A stretch of 19,879 nucleotides of DNA from Flavobacteriaceae bacterium (lineage in GTDB: Bacteria; Bacteroidota; Bacteroidia; Flavobacteriales; Flavobacteriaceae). The position numbers were made by a program, and so were the translations under genes. Positions 7,175 to 15,836 of this stretch are shown here, piece by piece. How positions within the stretch are numbered: the stretch's first letter is position 1; every line of letters begins with the position of its first letter. The notes beneath the pieces are model-generated. The model did not search any database. It was not told the DNA's origin and saw only the letters and a program-made list of their open reading frames with translations. The stretch spans positions 1 to 19,879 of the forward strand of contig JAENXB010000025.1 of assembly GCA_016649785.1 (NCBI GenBank). Reading direction: 5' to 3'.

Positions 7175-8188
7175 CTAAAAAATATTCACTTCCGGTTCCA
7201 GTGCAATTTTAAATTGGCTTTGGATCTTCACCTGGATTTTTTTAGCGAGATTTAATATTTCTTTACCTGTGGCAGTGCCATAATTCACCAGCACCAAAGC
7301 CTGGTTTTTGTGAACTCCCGCATCACCTTCGCGGAAACCTTTGAATCCTGCCCGGTCTATCAACCAACCCCCAGGAATCTTAAATTCATTTTCTGAAATT
7401 TTATAATGAGGCATTTCGGGATATTCCTTTTGCAGTTCCTGAAAGGCTCCGGCAGAAATAACAGGATTTTTAAAAAAGCTGCCACTATTTCCCAATTCCC
7501 TGGGATCCGGTAATTTTTGCTGCCTGATCCTGATTACTGCATTTGAAACATCCTGAATTGAAGGATTTGTGATTCCGCTTTCTTCCAAAGCTTCATTTAT
7601 AGATCCGTAATTCGTATAAAGCTGATGATTTTTTTTGCTCAGTTTAAAAGTGACACTTGTAATAATATACTTTCCCTTAACCTTGTTTTTGAAGATCGAA
7701 TTTCTATAGCCAAAATCACATTCTTCAGCATTAAAATTCATCATTTCAATTGTTTGAATATCGATGGCTTCACAGGAAACAAAATGGTCTTTGAGCTCTA
7801 CCCCATAAGCGCCTATATTTTGAATAGGTGACGAACCAATATTTCCGGGGATTAGGGAAAGATTCTCCAGTCCGCCATAATCATGAGCAAGTGTCCACAG
7901 AACGAATTCGTGCCAGTTTTCTCCTGCATTGGCCTGGATATAAACAAAGTCTTCAGTTTCCTGTACAACTTTAATTCCCTTGAGATTAATATGAAGTACG
8001 GTGGCAGTTATGTCTTTCGTGAGCAACATATTACTGCCTCCACCCAAAACAAAAAGTTCTTCGGCATAGTTGCCCATTAAAACAGATTTGAGTTCCTCCA
8101 GGCTGCTAACCGAAACAAAACGTTCTGCCTTTACATCTATCCCAAAGCTGTTATAGGGTTTTAATGAGCTGTTCTGCAAAACCTTCAT
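7175..8188 (-). CDS. murB: UDP-N-acetylenolpyruvoylglucosamine reductase
   Basis: MurB is the FAD enzyme that reduces UDP-GlcNAc-enolpyruvate to UDP-MurNAc with NADPH in cytoplasmic peptidoglycan precursor synthesis. The 337-residue protein has the FAD-binding stretch VLGGGSNMLL (47-56), IPGNIGSSPIQNIGAYGVEL (113-132), R161 in YRNS, the catalytic serine S237 in GNSGSFFKNP and the C-terminal glutamate motif LEPEV (330-334). The Tyr loop and length match the type I (E. coli-like) enzymes. The start codon shares one base with the stop of the aminotransferase gene (TAATG), so translation is probably coupled. No other mur genes are present. Confidence 0.96.
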   Translation of the reverse strand: MKVLQNSSLKPYNSFGIDVKAERFVSVSSLEELKSVLMGNYAEELFVLGGGSNMLLTKDITATVLHINLKGIKVVQETEDFVYIQANAGENWHEFVLWTLAHDYGGLENLSLIPGNIGSSPIQNIGAYGVELKDHFVSCEAIDIQTIEMMNFNAEECDFGYRNSIFKNKVKGKYIITSVTFKLSKKNHQLYTNYGSINEALEESGITNPSIQDVSNAVIRIRQQKLPDPRELGNSGSFFKNPVISAGAFQELQKEYPEMPHYKISENEFKIPGGWLIDRAGFKGFREGDAGVHKNQALVLVNYGTATGKEILNLAKKIQVKIQSQFKIALEPEVNIF

Positions 8189-9378
8189 TATTTGTTATAT
8201 GCTTTTAAGGCTTCTTTTAAAAGAACCAGCGACCTTTTCAAATCTTCTTTTTTGAGAACGTAGGCAATCCTCACCTGGTTTAAACCTGTATTGGGAGTGG
8301 AATAAAACCCAGCGGCAGGAGCTACCATCACCGTTTCGTTATCCAACTGAAATTCTTCCAACAGCCATTTTGCAAAATCATCGGCATTTTTAACGGGTAA
8401 TGCGGCAATGCAGTAAAAAGCGCCATTAGGGCGCGCAACGGTTACTCCTTCTATAGCTTCTAAACCCGAAACCAATAAATTTCTTCGGGAGGTGTATTCT
8501 TCAATCACTTCATCAAAATAACTTTGAGGAGTGCTTAAAGCCGCTTCACTTGCAATTTGTGCAAATGTTGGCGGACTTAACCTTGCCTGTGCAAATTTCA
8601 TCGCGGTAGCGATCACCTCTTTATTCCTGGAAACGAGGCATCCAATGCGGGCACCGCACATGCTATATTGTTTTGAAACAGAATCTATCATAATGGCATT
8701 ATTCTCCAATCCTGGGATGCTCATAATAGAAAAATGTTTTGCTCCATCGTATGCGAATTCCCGGTAAACTTCATCTGCCACCAAAAAAATATCATACTTT
8801 ATGGCAATCTCAGCCAGTTGTTTGATCTCTTCTTCGGTATATAAATATCCCGTTGGATTTCCCGGGTTACAAATTAAAATAGCTTTTGTTTTGGGAGTTA
8901 TCAGTTTTTCGAATTCCTTTATGGGAGGAAGCGCGAAATTTGTTTCAATTTTGGATTCTACCGGAACAATTTTGACTCCGGAAGAGGTAGCAAATCCGTT
9001 ATAGTTTGCATAAAAAGGTTCCGGAATAATTATTTCGTCCCCGGCATCGGCGATGGTTCCCATTGCAAATAACAAGGCTTCGGAACCACCGGTTGTAATA
9101 ATTATTTCTTCCCTATTTACGGGGATATTTCTTTTGCTATAATAGGCCGCCAATTTTTTTCTATAGCTAGCAAAACCAGCAGAGTGACTGTAAGATAAAA
9201 CCTCTATATCGTGGTTTCTTACTGCATCTAAAGCTTGCTTTGGGGTTTTAATATCGGGCTGACCAATATTTAACTGATATATTTTTCGACCTTTTTTGAT
9301 TGCTGCTTCTGCATACGGAACTAATTTTCGTATGGGTGATTCGGGCATGGAACTACCTTTTGCTGAAATTTTAGGCAT
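8188..9378 (-). CDS. PLP-dependent aminotransferase, class I/II (aspartate aminotransferase family)
   Basis: This 396-residue fold type I enzyme moves an amino group between an amino acid and a 2-oxoacid using pyridoxal phosphate. Visible active-site residues are N174 in NPGNPTG, D202 and Y205 in DEVYREF, the Schiff-base lysine K236 in SVSKQYSMCG, the phosphate-binding R244 and the substrate-carboxylate R370 in NQVRIAY. It fits the subgroup I gamma aspartate aminotransferases, but exact substrates (aspartate, aromatic or others) cannot be told. It is followed by murB with a one-base overlap. Upstream, CATTTTTGCAC (minus, 9412-9402) is a near-match to a -7 box, one base off at its first position. 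Confidence 0.92.
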   Translation of the reverse strand: MPKISAKGSSMPESPIRKLVPYAEAAIKKGRKIYQLNIGQPDIKTPKQALDAVRNHDIEVLSYSHSAGFASYRKKLAAYYSKRNIPVNREEIIITTGGSEALLFAMGTIADAGDEIIIPEPFYANYNGFATSSGVKIVPVESKIETNFALPPIKEFEKLITPKTKAILICNPGNPTGYLYTEEEIKQLAEIAIKYDIFLVADEVYREFAYDGAKHFSIMSIPGLENNAIMIDSVSKQYSMCGARIGCLVSRNKEVIATAMKFAQARLSPPTFAQIASEAALSTPQSYFDEVIEEYTSRRNLLVSGLEAIEGVTVARPNGAFYCIAALPVKNADDFAKWLLEEFQLDNETVMVAPAAGFYSTPNTGLNQVRIAYVLKKEDLKRSLVLLKEALKAYNK

Positions 9379-9494
9379 AATTTATGTAATTTTCTTTTTC
9401 AGTGCAAAAATGCGAAATTTTAAGCACATAATGAGCTTAAAAGCATCTTATGTAAAAGGATTTTCGGATATTTAAAGAACTAATTTTTGAAATT

Positions 9495-10828
9495 TTGGTA
9501 AAAGCTATTAGCTCCATAATCTTCTTTTTAGCTCTGTTTATTTCATCTCTGGCACAAAACGCGTTTGAAATTGACGATAATAAATATCATTTTCAACTAC
9601 CTTTTCAACTCATTCATGATTTAGTGATCGTGCCAGTAGAAATAAATGGGGTGGAACTCTCTTTTTTGCTGGATACGGGCGTTGATTCAACAATTTTGTC
9701 CAATTTAACGGAAGTGGATTCCCTAAACGTAAAAAATGCCACAAGTATACTTTTAAAGGGTTTGGGGCCGGAGAACCTATTCAGGCAATTAAATCTTCCG
9801 GCAATGAGCTTAGAATAGGAAAAGCAACCAGTCAATCCCTGATTTTGTATGTGGTTTACGATTATGAAATAAACCTTTCCAATAGGGTGGGAGTTCCAAT
9901 TCACGGAATTATTGGCTACGATTTTTTCAAGGATTTTATCCTGGAATTTAATTATCCGAAGCAAAAAACAAACATTTATGAACCTGAATTTTATGAATAT
10001 AAAAAGTGTAGGAAATGTGAGGATCTGCCCCTAACTTTTTATATGAATAAACCCTATTTAACCGCAAGAGTTAAAATTGATGACAAGACTGAACGTCCCT
10101 TAAATTTTCTTATCGACAGTGGCCTGGGAGATGCTGTATGGTTGTTGAGCGCTGAAAATCAAGGTTTTAAAGTTCCGAAACGAAATTTTGAGGATTTCCT
10201 GGGATTTGGAATGGGTGGAAGTGTATATGTGCTAAGGACCAGGATAAAAAGTTTGAAGTTGGGAAGTTTTGAGCTTGACGAAGTTACAGCAAGTTTTCCG
10301 GATTCGCTCTATATAAAGGAGATGCAAACTTATGAATTGCGAAACGGCAGCATTGGCGCTCAAATTTTAAAGAGGTTTGATTTAACCATTGACTATCCGA
10401 ATAAAAAAATACGTCTATCGCCCAATAAAAATTTTAATGCAGCTTTTGAATATGATATGAGCGGGGTTATAATTGCCCATACCGGATTCAGTTATGTTCA
10501 AAAACTTCGAAGCGGGATTGTTCCGAAAGCTAATAACCAGGAAAATAATGAGCCGGGAATACTGGTTTATAAGAGCGATTCTGAGGTTGAATTTACACTG
10601 GAAGCACAATATGGAATTGTGGAAATAAGACCAAACTCCCCTGCAGAAAAAGCCGGTTTACAAATTGGAGATTTGCTAATTGATATAAATGGGAAAAAAG
10701 CTTATCGTTTTAAGCTCTCTGAAATAAATAGTATTCTCAGTTCCGAAGAAGGAAAGAGAATACGATTTAGAATTATGCGGAATGGAATAGAAAAGCTGAT
10801 TACGTTTGAACTTAAAAAAATATTATAA
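9495..10828 (+). pseudogene. Retropepsin-like aspartyl protease with PDZ domain, frameshifted
   Basis: Two adjacent frames together encode one protein of about 444 residues. The first (from TTG 9495) gives a signal peptide (1-20, ending SSLAQN) and the first aspartyl motif LLDTGVDSTIL with D60, then leaves frame and stops at 9818. The other frame carries on exactly where expected, from GCC at 9767 through GEPIQAIKSSGNELRIG, IIGYDFFKDF, a second motif LIDSGLGDAVW (Asp codon 10115-10117) and a C-terminal PDZ domain (VEIRPNSPAEKAGLQIGDLL). The break falls in GGGG (9764-9767); one more G restores GLGAGEP. The family is a conserved exported flavobacterial protein with two retropepsin-like lobes. 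Either the gene is inactive or slips, or the base is a sequencing error. The TTG start is the only usual start: a stop lies at 9453-9455 and no ATG is available. Confidence 0.87.
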
Positions 10829-10855
10829 AAAAACTCCCGAATATCGGGAGTTTTT
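10829..10855. terminator. Bidirectional terminator between the protease and DUF1573 genes
   Basis: AAAAACTCCCGA (10829-10840) and TCGGGAGTTTTT (10844-10855) form a perfect 12-bp stem with a 3-base loop and T runs on both strands. It begins directly after the protease stop codon and ends five bases before the stop of the converging DUF1573 gene. Confidence 0.92.
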
Positions 10856-10860
10856 AAATT

Positions 10861-11250
10861 TTAAGATTTTTCGTCGGGATCCAAAATTTTCCCCTTTATT
10901 TTGAGGGCTTTCGTAGGCTCATCGGTATTTGAATAAATTGTTATTGTTTTCCTGATTGGACCAACTCGATTGGTGTCATACTTCACTTCAATTTTTCCGC
11001 TTTCTCCTGCTTGAATCGGTGCTTTGGGCCAGGTAGGAACTGTACAGCCACAACTGGAATAAACATTTTCTATAATTAACGGAGCATCTCCAATATTCTT
11101 AAATTCGAATACACGAACTCCATCACTGCCTTTTTCAATTTCCCCGTAATCGATCATTTCCGATTTAAATTGGAATTTTGAAGTGTTTTGCGCGGTTATG
11201 GTCGAGAAACCGCCAAGTACCACTATCATCATTGTCAGAATTGTTTTCAT
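10861..11250 (-). CDS. DUF1573 domain-containing exported protein
   Basis: The 129-residue product has a signal peptide (1-20, ending TITAQ) and a single DUF1573 domain, an immunoglobulin-like beta fold related to the ASH/Hydin type. Visible marks are YGEIEKGSDGVRVFEFKN (35-52), SSCGCTVP (66-72) with C67 and C69, and ITIYSNTDEP (103-112). The family is widespread in Bacteroidota and exported, with no defined function. The leader contains a 6-bp hairpin (11280-11297), and TATATTTA (minus, 11335-11328) could be its -7 box, both shown only weakly. The gene is divergent from valS and stands alone. Confidence 0.88.
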   Translation of the reverse strand: MKTILTMMIVVLGGFSTITAQNTSKFQFKSEMIDYGEIEKGSDGVRVFEFKNIGDAPLIIENVYSSCGCTVPTWPKAPIQAGESGKIEVKYDTNRVGPIRKTITIYSNTDEPTKALKIKGKILDPDEKS

Positions 11251-11402
11251 ATCTAAATATTTATTATTTTTTTATTTGATTCCGAAAACTATCGGAAGAA
11301 ATTCGCTTTGAATTCCTGTTTGAGTAGTAAATATAGGTCGAATTATTCCAAACCCAAAGGGATTTACCAAAACAACTTCTTTTATAATCCTCAACTTATA
11401 AG

Positions 11403-11410
11403 TACTTTTG
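11403..11410 (+). promoter_or_regulatory. -7 box for valS
   Basis: TACTTTTG is an exact fit to TAnnTTTG, 27 bases before the ATG at 11438. The -33 region shows only TTTT (11377-11380) with a 22-base spacer. Its position overlaps a possible upstream TTG start at 11408, which argues against that longer start. Confidence 0.45.
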
Positions 11411-11437
11411 CTTTTATTTTCAAAAATCAGACCAAAC

Positions 11438-14068
11438 ATGGCATTACCCCAAAATTACGAGATAGAACAGGTAGAGAACAAATGGTACGAATACTGGATG
11501 GAGCAAGGTTATTTTCACTCTGAAGTAGATGAAAGAACTCCTTACACCATCGTGATCCCTCCGCCAAATGTCACCGGGGTATTGCATATGGGACATATGC
11601 TGAACAATACAATTCAGGATGTTTTAATAAGGCGGGCCAGGCTTAAAGGTTTTAACGCGTGTTGGGTTCCCGGCACCGATCATGCGTCCATTGCGACTGA
11701 AGCCAAGGTAGTGGCCAAATTAAAAGCAGAAGGAATAGATAAAAACGACCTGTCAAGGGAAGAATTTTTGATTCACGCCTGGGATTGGACTCATAAACAC
11801 GGTGGGATAATTCTGGAGCAGCTTAAAAAGCTGGGAGCTTCCTGTGATTGGGAGCGAACAAAATTTACAATGGATGATAATATGTCTGCTTCTGTTATCA
11901 AGGTTTTTGTGGATTTATATGAAAAAGGCCTGATTTATAGAGGATACAGGATGGTTAACTGGGATCCGGAAGCAAAAACCACCTTATCTGATGAGGAGGT
12001 TATCCATTTGGAACAGCAGGGAAATTTATATTATTTGAAATATAAAATTGAAGGCAGTGACGAAACTGTCACTATTGCGACCACGCGGCCTGAAACAATT
12101 CTTGGGGATACTGCCATTTGTATCAATCCTAACGATGAGCGGTTTAAGCATCTCAAGGGTAAAAATGCGATCGTTCCTTTAGTTAACCGGGTAATTCCAA
12201 TAATAGAAGATGAATATGTGGACATGGAATTTGGAACCGGTTGTTTAAAAGTAACCCCAGCCCATGATATAAATGACAAGGAAATTGGCGAAAGGCATAA
12301 TCTTGAAGTGATCGATATTTTTAACGATGATGCAACCCTTAATTCATACGGACTTCATTACCAGGGAAAAGACAGGTTCGTGGCCAGAAAAGAGATGGTA
12401 AAAGAACTGGAGGAATTGGGATTTCTTGTTAAAACTGAAATTCATATCAATAAAATTGGAACAAGTGAGCGCACAGGAGCTGTTATAGAACCTAAGTTAA
12501 GCGATCAATGGTTCCTGAAGATGAAGGATCTTGCTCAACCAGCCCTGGATGCCGTTTTAATTAAAGAAGTGAAGTTGGTGCCAGATAAGTTTGTAAATAC
12601 GTACAGGCATTGGATGGAAAATGTTCGGGATTGGAATATTTCAAGACAACTCTTATGGGGACAGCAAATCCCGGCCTATTTCTACGGACCAGGGAAAGAT
12701 GATTTTGTAGTTGCAGAAACAGCAGAAGCCGCATTAAATAAAGCTGTTAAAAGAACCGGTGATCAGGATCTTAAAATCAGTGATCTAACTCAGGATTCCG
12801 ATGCGCTGGATACCTGGTTTTCCTCCTGGCTATGGCCTATAAGCGTATTCAATGGAATTTTGGAACCTGATAATAAGGAGATAAATTATTATTATCCCAC
12901 CAACGATTTGGTAACCGCACCGGAGATTTTGTTTTTTTGGGTAGCAAGAATGATCATTGCAGGATATGAATACCGCGGTGAAAAACCTTTTACAAATGTT
13001 TATTTAACCGGAATCGTAAGGGATAAACAACGCCGCAAAATGTCCAAATCTTTGGGCAATTCACCGGATCCGTTAAAATTGATCAGCCAATATGGAGCCG
13101 ATGGGGTTAGGGTAGGGATGTTGTTGAGCTCTCCCGCAGGAAACGATTTGATGTTTGATGAAGATCTATGCAAACAAGGAGGCGGATTTATCAATAAAAT
13201 CTGGAATTCCTTTAAACTTATCAATATTTGGGAGATCGATAAAGAAAAAGAGCAGGATGAAACTTCCCGAATTGCGGTAGCATGGTATAGGTCAAAATTT
13301 CAGAAAGAATTGTTGGAAATTGAAGATCACTACTCAAAATACAGGATTAGCGATGCTTTAATGGCAACCTATAAACTTATTTGGGACGACTATTGTTCCT
13401 GGTTTCTGGAAATGGTTAAACCGGCTTACGGTGAAGCTATCGACCAAAAAACCTATAACGAGGTGGTGGCAATTTTAGAGGATAATTTAAAGATCCTTCA
13501 TCCCTTTGTTCCTTTTATTTCAGAAGAGATATGGCAACAGCTTAAAACCAGAACTCCGGAAGAAGCTTTAATCGTTGCTAAATGGCCCGATTTTATCAAA
13601 GCAGATCAGAAGATAACCGATGAATTTTCCTTTGCTTCTGAAGTGATTTCGGGGATAAGAAATATCAGGAAAGCGAAGAATATATCCTTTAAAGATCAAA
13701 TTTCTTTGAATGTATTAAACAATGAAAATACTTCAGAAACCTTCAATGCTGTGATCAGTAAATTGGGGAATGTTTCTACTTTGAGTTACGTAGATAAGCA
13801 GGTGGAAGGAGCCTTGTCATTTAGGGTGAAATCCAATGAATATTTTATTCCCATTGAAGGCGCCATTGATGTGGTGGGCGAAAGAAAGAAACTAATGGAA
13901 GAGTTGGAATACACACAAGGATTTTTAAAATCTGTAGAGAAGAAATTATCCAATGAACGCTTTGTCAATAATGCACCGGAAAATGTGGTAGCAATTGAAA
14001 AGGCGAAAAAATCTGATGCTGAAGCAAAAATCGAAGTGTTAAAAACAAGTTTGGCGGGACTGAAATAG
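11438..14068 (+). CDS. valS: Valine--tRNA ligase
   Basis: ValRS charges tRNA-Val with valine in the cytoplasm and edits mischarged threonine. The 876-residue protein starts at ATG 11438 (MALPQNYEIEQVENKW). A TTG at 11408 would add 10 residues but falls within the -7 box. The class I signatures are present: HMGH (50-53) in PPPNVTGVLHMGH, and KMSKS (534-538). The editing (CP1) domain lies between them, with TTRPETILGDTAI near residue 211. The anticodon-binding domain follows, and the C-terminal coiled-coil arm typical of ValRS covers about the last 65 residues (KKLMEELEYTQGFLKSVEKK and onward). Length is normal. It stands alone, converging on the phospholipid operon with 44 bases between stop codons. 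Confidence 0.97.
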   Translation: MALPQNYEIEQVENKWYEYWMEQGYFHSEVDERTPYTIVIPPPNVTGVLHMGHMLNNTIQDVLIRRARLKGFNACWVPGTDHASIATEAKVVAKLKAEGIDKNDLSREEFLIHAWDWTHKHGGIILEQLKKLGASCDWERTKFTMDDNMSASVIKVFVDLYEKGLIYRGYRMVNWDPEAKTTLSDEEVIHLEQQGNLYYLKYKIEGSDETVTIATTRPETILGDTAICINPNDERFKHLKGKNAIVPLVNRVIPIIEDEYVDMEFGTGCLKVTPAHDINDKEIGERHNLEVIDIFNDDATLNSYGLHYQGKDRFVARKEMVKELEELGFLVKTEIHINKIGTSERTGAVIEPKLSDQWFLKMKDLAQPALDAVLIKEVKLVPDKFVNTYRHWMENVRDWNISRQLLWGQQIPAYFYGPGKDDFVVAETAEAALNKAVKRTGDQDLKISDLTQDSDALDTWFSSWLWPISVFNGILEPDNKEINYYYPTNDLVTAPEILFFWVARMIIAGYEYRGEKPFTNVYLTGIVRDKQRRKMSKSLGNSPDPLKLISQYGADGVRVGMLLSSPAGNDLMFDEDLCKQGGGFINKIWNSFKLINIWEIDKEKEQDETSRIAVAWYRSKFQKELLEIEDHYSKYRISDALMATYKLIWDDYCSWFLEMVKPAYGEAIDQKTYNEVVAILEDNLKILHPFVPFISEEIWQQLKTRTPEEALIVAKWPDFIKADQKITDEFSFASEVISGIRNIRKAKNISFKDQISLNVLNNENTSETFNAVISKLGNVSTLSYVDKQVEGALSFRVKSNEYFIPIEGAIDVVGERKKLMEELEYTQGFLKSVEKKLSNERFVNNAPENVVAIEKAKKSDAEAKIEVLKTSLAGLK

Positions 14069-14112
14069 AATTTAGGCCGGAATTAGGAAAAAACTATAAT
14101 TGAAACCGGATC

Positions 14113-14379
14113 CTATATTTTCCCAATATGTTTTTCAACCATTTCAATATATTTATTCCGGGCTTCCAGTTGGCTTAAATTTTCAACCTGCAAAAGTGCG
14201 TTCGCTTTAAATCCGCTTAGCAGGTCTTCGTTATTTGCGGTAGTATAAAATCCGTTTTTTTGTGTGGCACGTTTATAATAGGCATAAAAATGCAGCATAA
14301 TATCCGGAGGGAATTTTAAAGAAGTATTGCTCGCCATTTCGTAGGCTTTCAAAAATTTTATATCTGATATTTTTGTCAT
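14113..14379 (-). CDS. Acyl-CoA-binding protein homologue
   Basis: The 88-residue product (ATG 14379; a TTG at 14394 would add five residues and overlap psd) has the four-helix ACBP pattern. FYAYYKRAT (31-39) matches the FYxxYKQAT signature, with Y32, Y35 and K36; K58 and Y77 correspond to the other ligand contacts of the bovine protein. The usual KWDAWN stretch reads KANALL here, so both tryptophans are missing. ACBPs bind long-chain acyl-CoA in the cytoplasm and carry it to lipid enzymes. It is the last gene after psd, with 7 bases between, which fits a role in phospholipid synthesis, although ligand binding is inferred. Confidence 0.85.
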   Translation of the reverse strand: MTKISDIKFLKAYEMASNTSLKFPPDIMLHFYAYYKRATQKNGFYTTANNEDLLSGFKANALLQVENLSQLEARNKYIEMVEKHIGKI

Positions 14380-14386
14380 TCTGAGC

Positions 14387-15040
14387 TTATTCAATATTGG
14401 CGATTACACTTTTTCCGCCTATAACCTTATCGTTTAGTTTTACCGTGATATTGGTATTTAAAGGTAAAAATACATCTACCCGCGATCCAAATTTTATAAA
14501 ACCACTATCGCTGCCCTGCAGGACTTCCTGGCCTTCTTCAGCGTAATTTACAATGCGCTTTGCCATGGCGCCAGCAACTTGCCTGTAAAGCACTTCTCCT
14601 ATAACGGGATTTTCCACAACAACTGTGGTTCGTTCGTTTTCTTCGCTTGATTTTGGATGCCAGGCTACCAAAAATTTCCCAGGGTGATATTTGCTGTATT
14701 TTACGGTTCCCCCAATTGGATAACGTGTTACGTGTACATTTATTGGTGACATGAAAATAGATACCTGTAATCGTTTATCCTTAAAATATTCTTTTTCAAA
14801 TACTTCTTCTATCACTACAACCTTGCCGTCTACCGGTGCCAGGATTTGCACATTATTCATTTGAACAAGGCGTTTTGGATTTCTGAAAAACTGAAGGATC
14901 AGCAAGAAAATTACAATGCTAATTGCCAGAATAGAGAATTTCACCCAATAGGTGTTAATATATAAATAAGTCATTGTATTTACAGCGATTAAAATAATCG
15001 CTGTAAATAAGATTATTTTGTATCCTTCTTTATGAAACAT
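14387..15040 (-). CDS. psd: Phosphatidylserine decarboxylase, short (PSD-A-like) form
   Basis: Psd removes CO2 from phosphatidylserine to make phosphatidylethanolamine at the inner membrane. It is a proenzyme that cuts itself to make a pyruvoyl cofactor. The 217-residue form is shorter than the E. coli enzyme and has two N-terminal membrane helices (8-28, 33-51). APVDG (68-72) carries D71, SPINVHVTR (98-106) carries H103, and FGSR (184-187) is the cleavage site, where S186 becomes the pyruvoyl group in place of the LGST of E. coli. The gene overlaps the end of cdsA by 11 bases. The serine transferase pssA that would link CdsA to Psd is not in this window. Confidence 0.94.
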   Translation of the reverse strand: MFHKEGYKIILFTAIILIAVNTMTYLYINTYWVKFSILAISIVIFLLILQFFRNPKRLVQMNNVQILAPVDGKVVVIEEVFEKEYFKDKRLQVSIFMSPINVHVTRYPIGGTVKYSKYHPGKFLVAWHPKSSEENERTTVVVENPVIGEVLYRQVAGAMAKRIVNYAEEGQEVLQGSDSGFIKFGSRVDVFLPLNTNITVKLNDKVIGGKSVIANIE

Positions 15041-15833
15041 AGTTTAATATCAATAAATAGGCATATACAAACGGACTTGAAAATATTATACTGTCCAGCC
15101 TGTCAAAGAGTCCACCGTGTCCCGGCATAAGCTTTCCGCTGTCTTTTACTCCTGCCTGCCGTTTAAACTTTGATTGGATTAAATCACCAATTGTGCCAAA
15201 AATGCTCAATATTATCGCCATTCCCAACCAGGATTGAAAATTGAGATAATGGGTAAAGTAATAAATGAAATATCCGGCTATACAGCTAAATATCATTCCT
15301 CCAATAAATCCTTCAATGGTTTTATTTGGGGATATTTGCTTGTAGAGCTTATTTTTCCCGAAATTCTTACCAACTATATATGCAAAGGTATCATTGGTCC
15401 AGATCAACACAAACACACCTACGATAAGTTCCGGCCTAAACGTTCCGGAATAGGTGGGAATAAGGGTTAAAAATACCATGGACGATATTAGATAAAAAAT
15501 CAGGATGATATATTTCTTTTTTTCAAAAACGGGAATTTTTTTAATGAAGAGCAAATCTTTAGCCAGGAATAAATTCACAAAAATGGTAATGCATAGCAAT
15601 ACCAGGGTGGCATTGGCATCAAATTTTATATAACTGAAAAGAATAAAAAATAATGCGTGAACTGCATAGAGCGCATAACTTTTTAAACGCAATAGTTTTT
15701 CAAGTTCAAGGAGGCATACAAAACCAATGAGAAAAAAAAGTGAAATGAAAATAAATTCGGAAGAGAGAATTGAAACCACAAGAATGGAGATATACAACAA
15801 TCCTGATATTGCCCTAATAATAGATTCCCTCAT
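15030..15833 (-). CDS. cdsA: Phosphatidate cytidylyltransferase (CDP-diacylglycerol synthase)
   Basis: CdsA joins phosphatidic acid and CTP to make CDP-diacylglycerol, the precursor of the bacterial phospholipids. The 267-residue protein is mostly membrane helices (about 8-24, 26-44, 54-70, 74-91, 108-126, 136-155, 176-196, 202-216). The family signature lies in the C-terminal part: NDTFAYIVGKNFGK (147-160), SPNKTIEGFIGG (168-179) and KDSGKLMPGHGGLFDRLDS (230-248), with metal-binding D244 and D247 in DRLD. The ATG is only 3 bases after the LUD gene stop, and the end overlaps psd by 11 bases, so LUD-cdsA-psd-ACBP is one tight operon. Confidence 0.95.
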   Translation of the reverse strand: MRESIIRAISGLLYISILVVSILSSEFIFISLFFLIGFVCLLELEKLLRLKSYALYAVHALFFILFSYIKFDANATLVLLCITIFVNLFLAKDLLFIKKIPVFEKKKYIILIFYLISSMVFLTLIPTYSGTFRPELIVGVFVLIWTNDTFAYIVGKNFGKNKLYKQISPNKTIEGFIGGMIFSCIAGYFIYYFTHYLNFQSWLGMAIILSIFGTIGDLIQSKFKRQAGVKDSGKLMPGHGGLFDRLDSIIFSSPFVYAYLLILNYVS

Positions 15834-15836
15834 ATT

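Noticed and set aside
11280..11297. TTCCGA/TCGGAA hairpin before the DUF1573 gene, as a riboswitch or attenuator
   Set aside because: A 6-bp stem without a conserved aptamer pattern or a T run is not enough to call a regulator.
14069..14112. CCGGAATT/AATTGAAACCGG as a terminator between valS and the ACBP gene
   Set aside because: Pairing needs a four-base bulge and there is no T run at the right place; I see no clear terminator in this gap.
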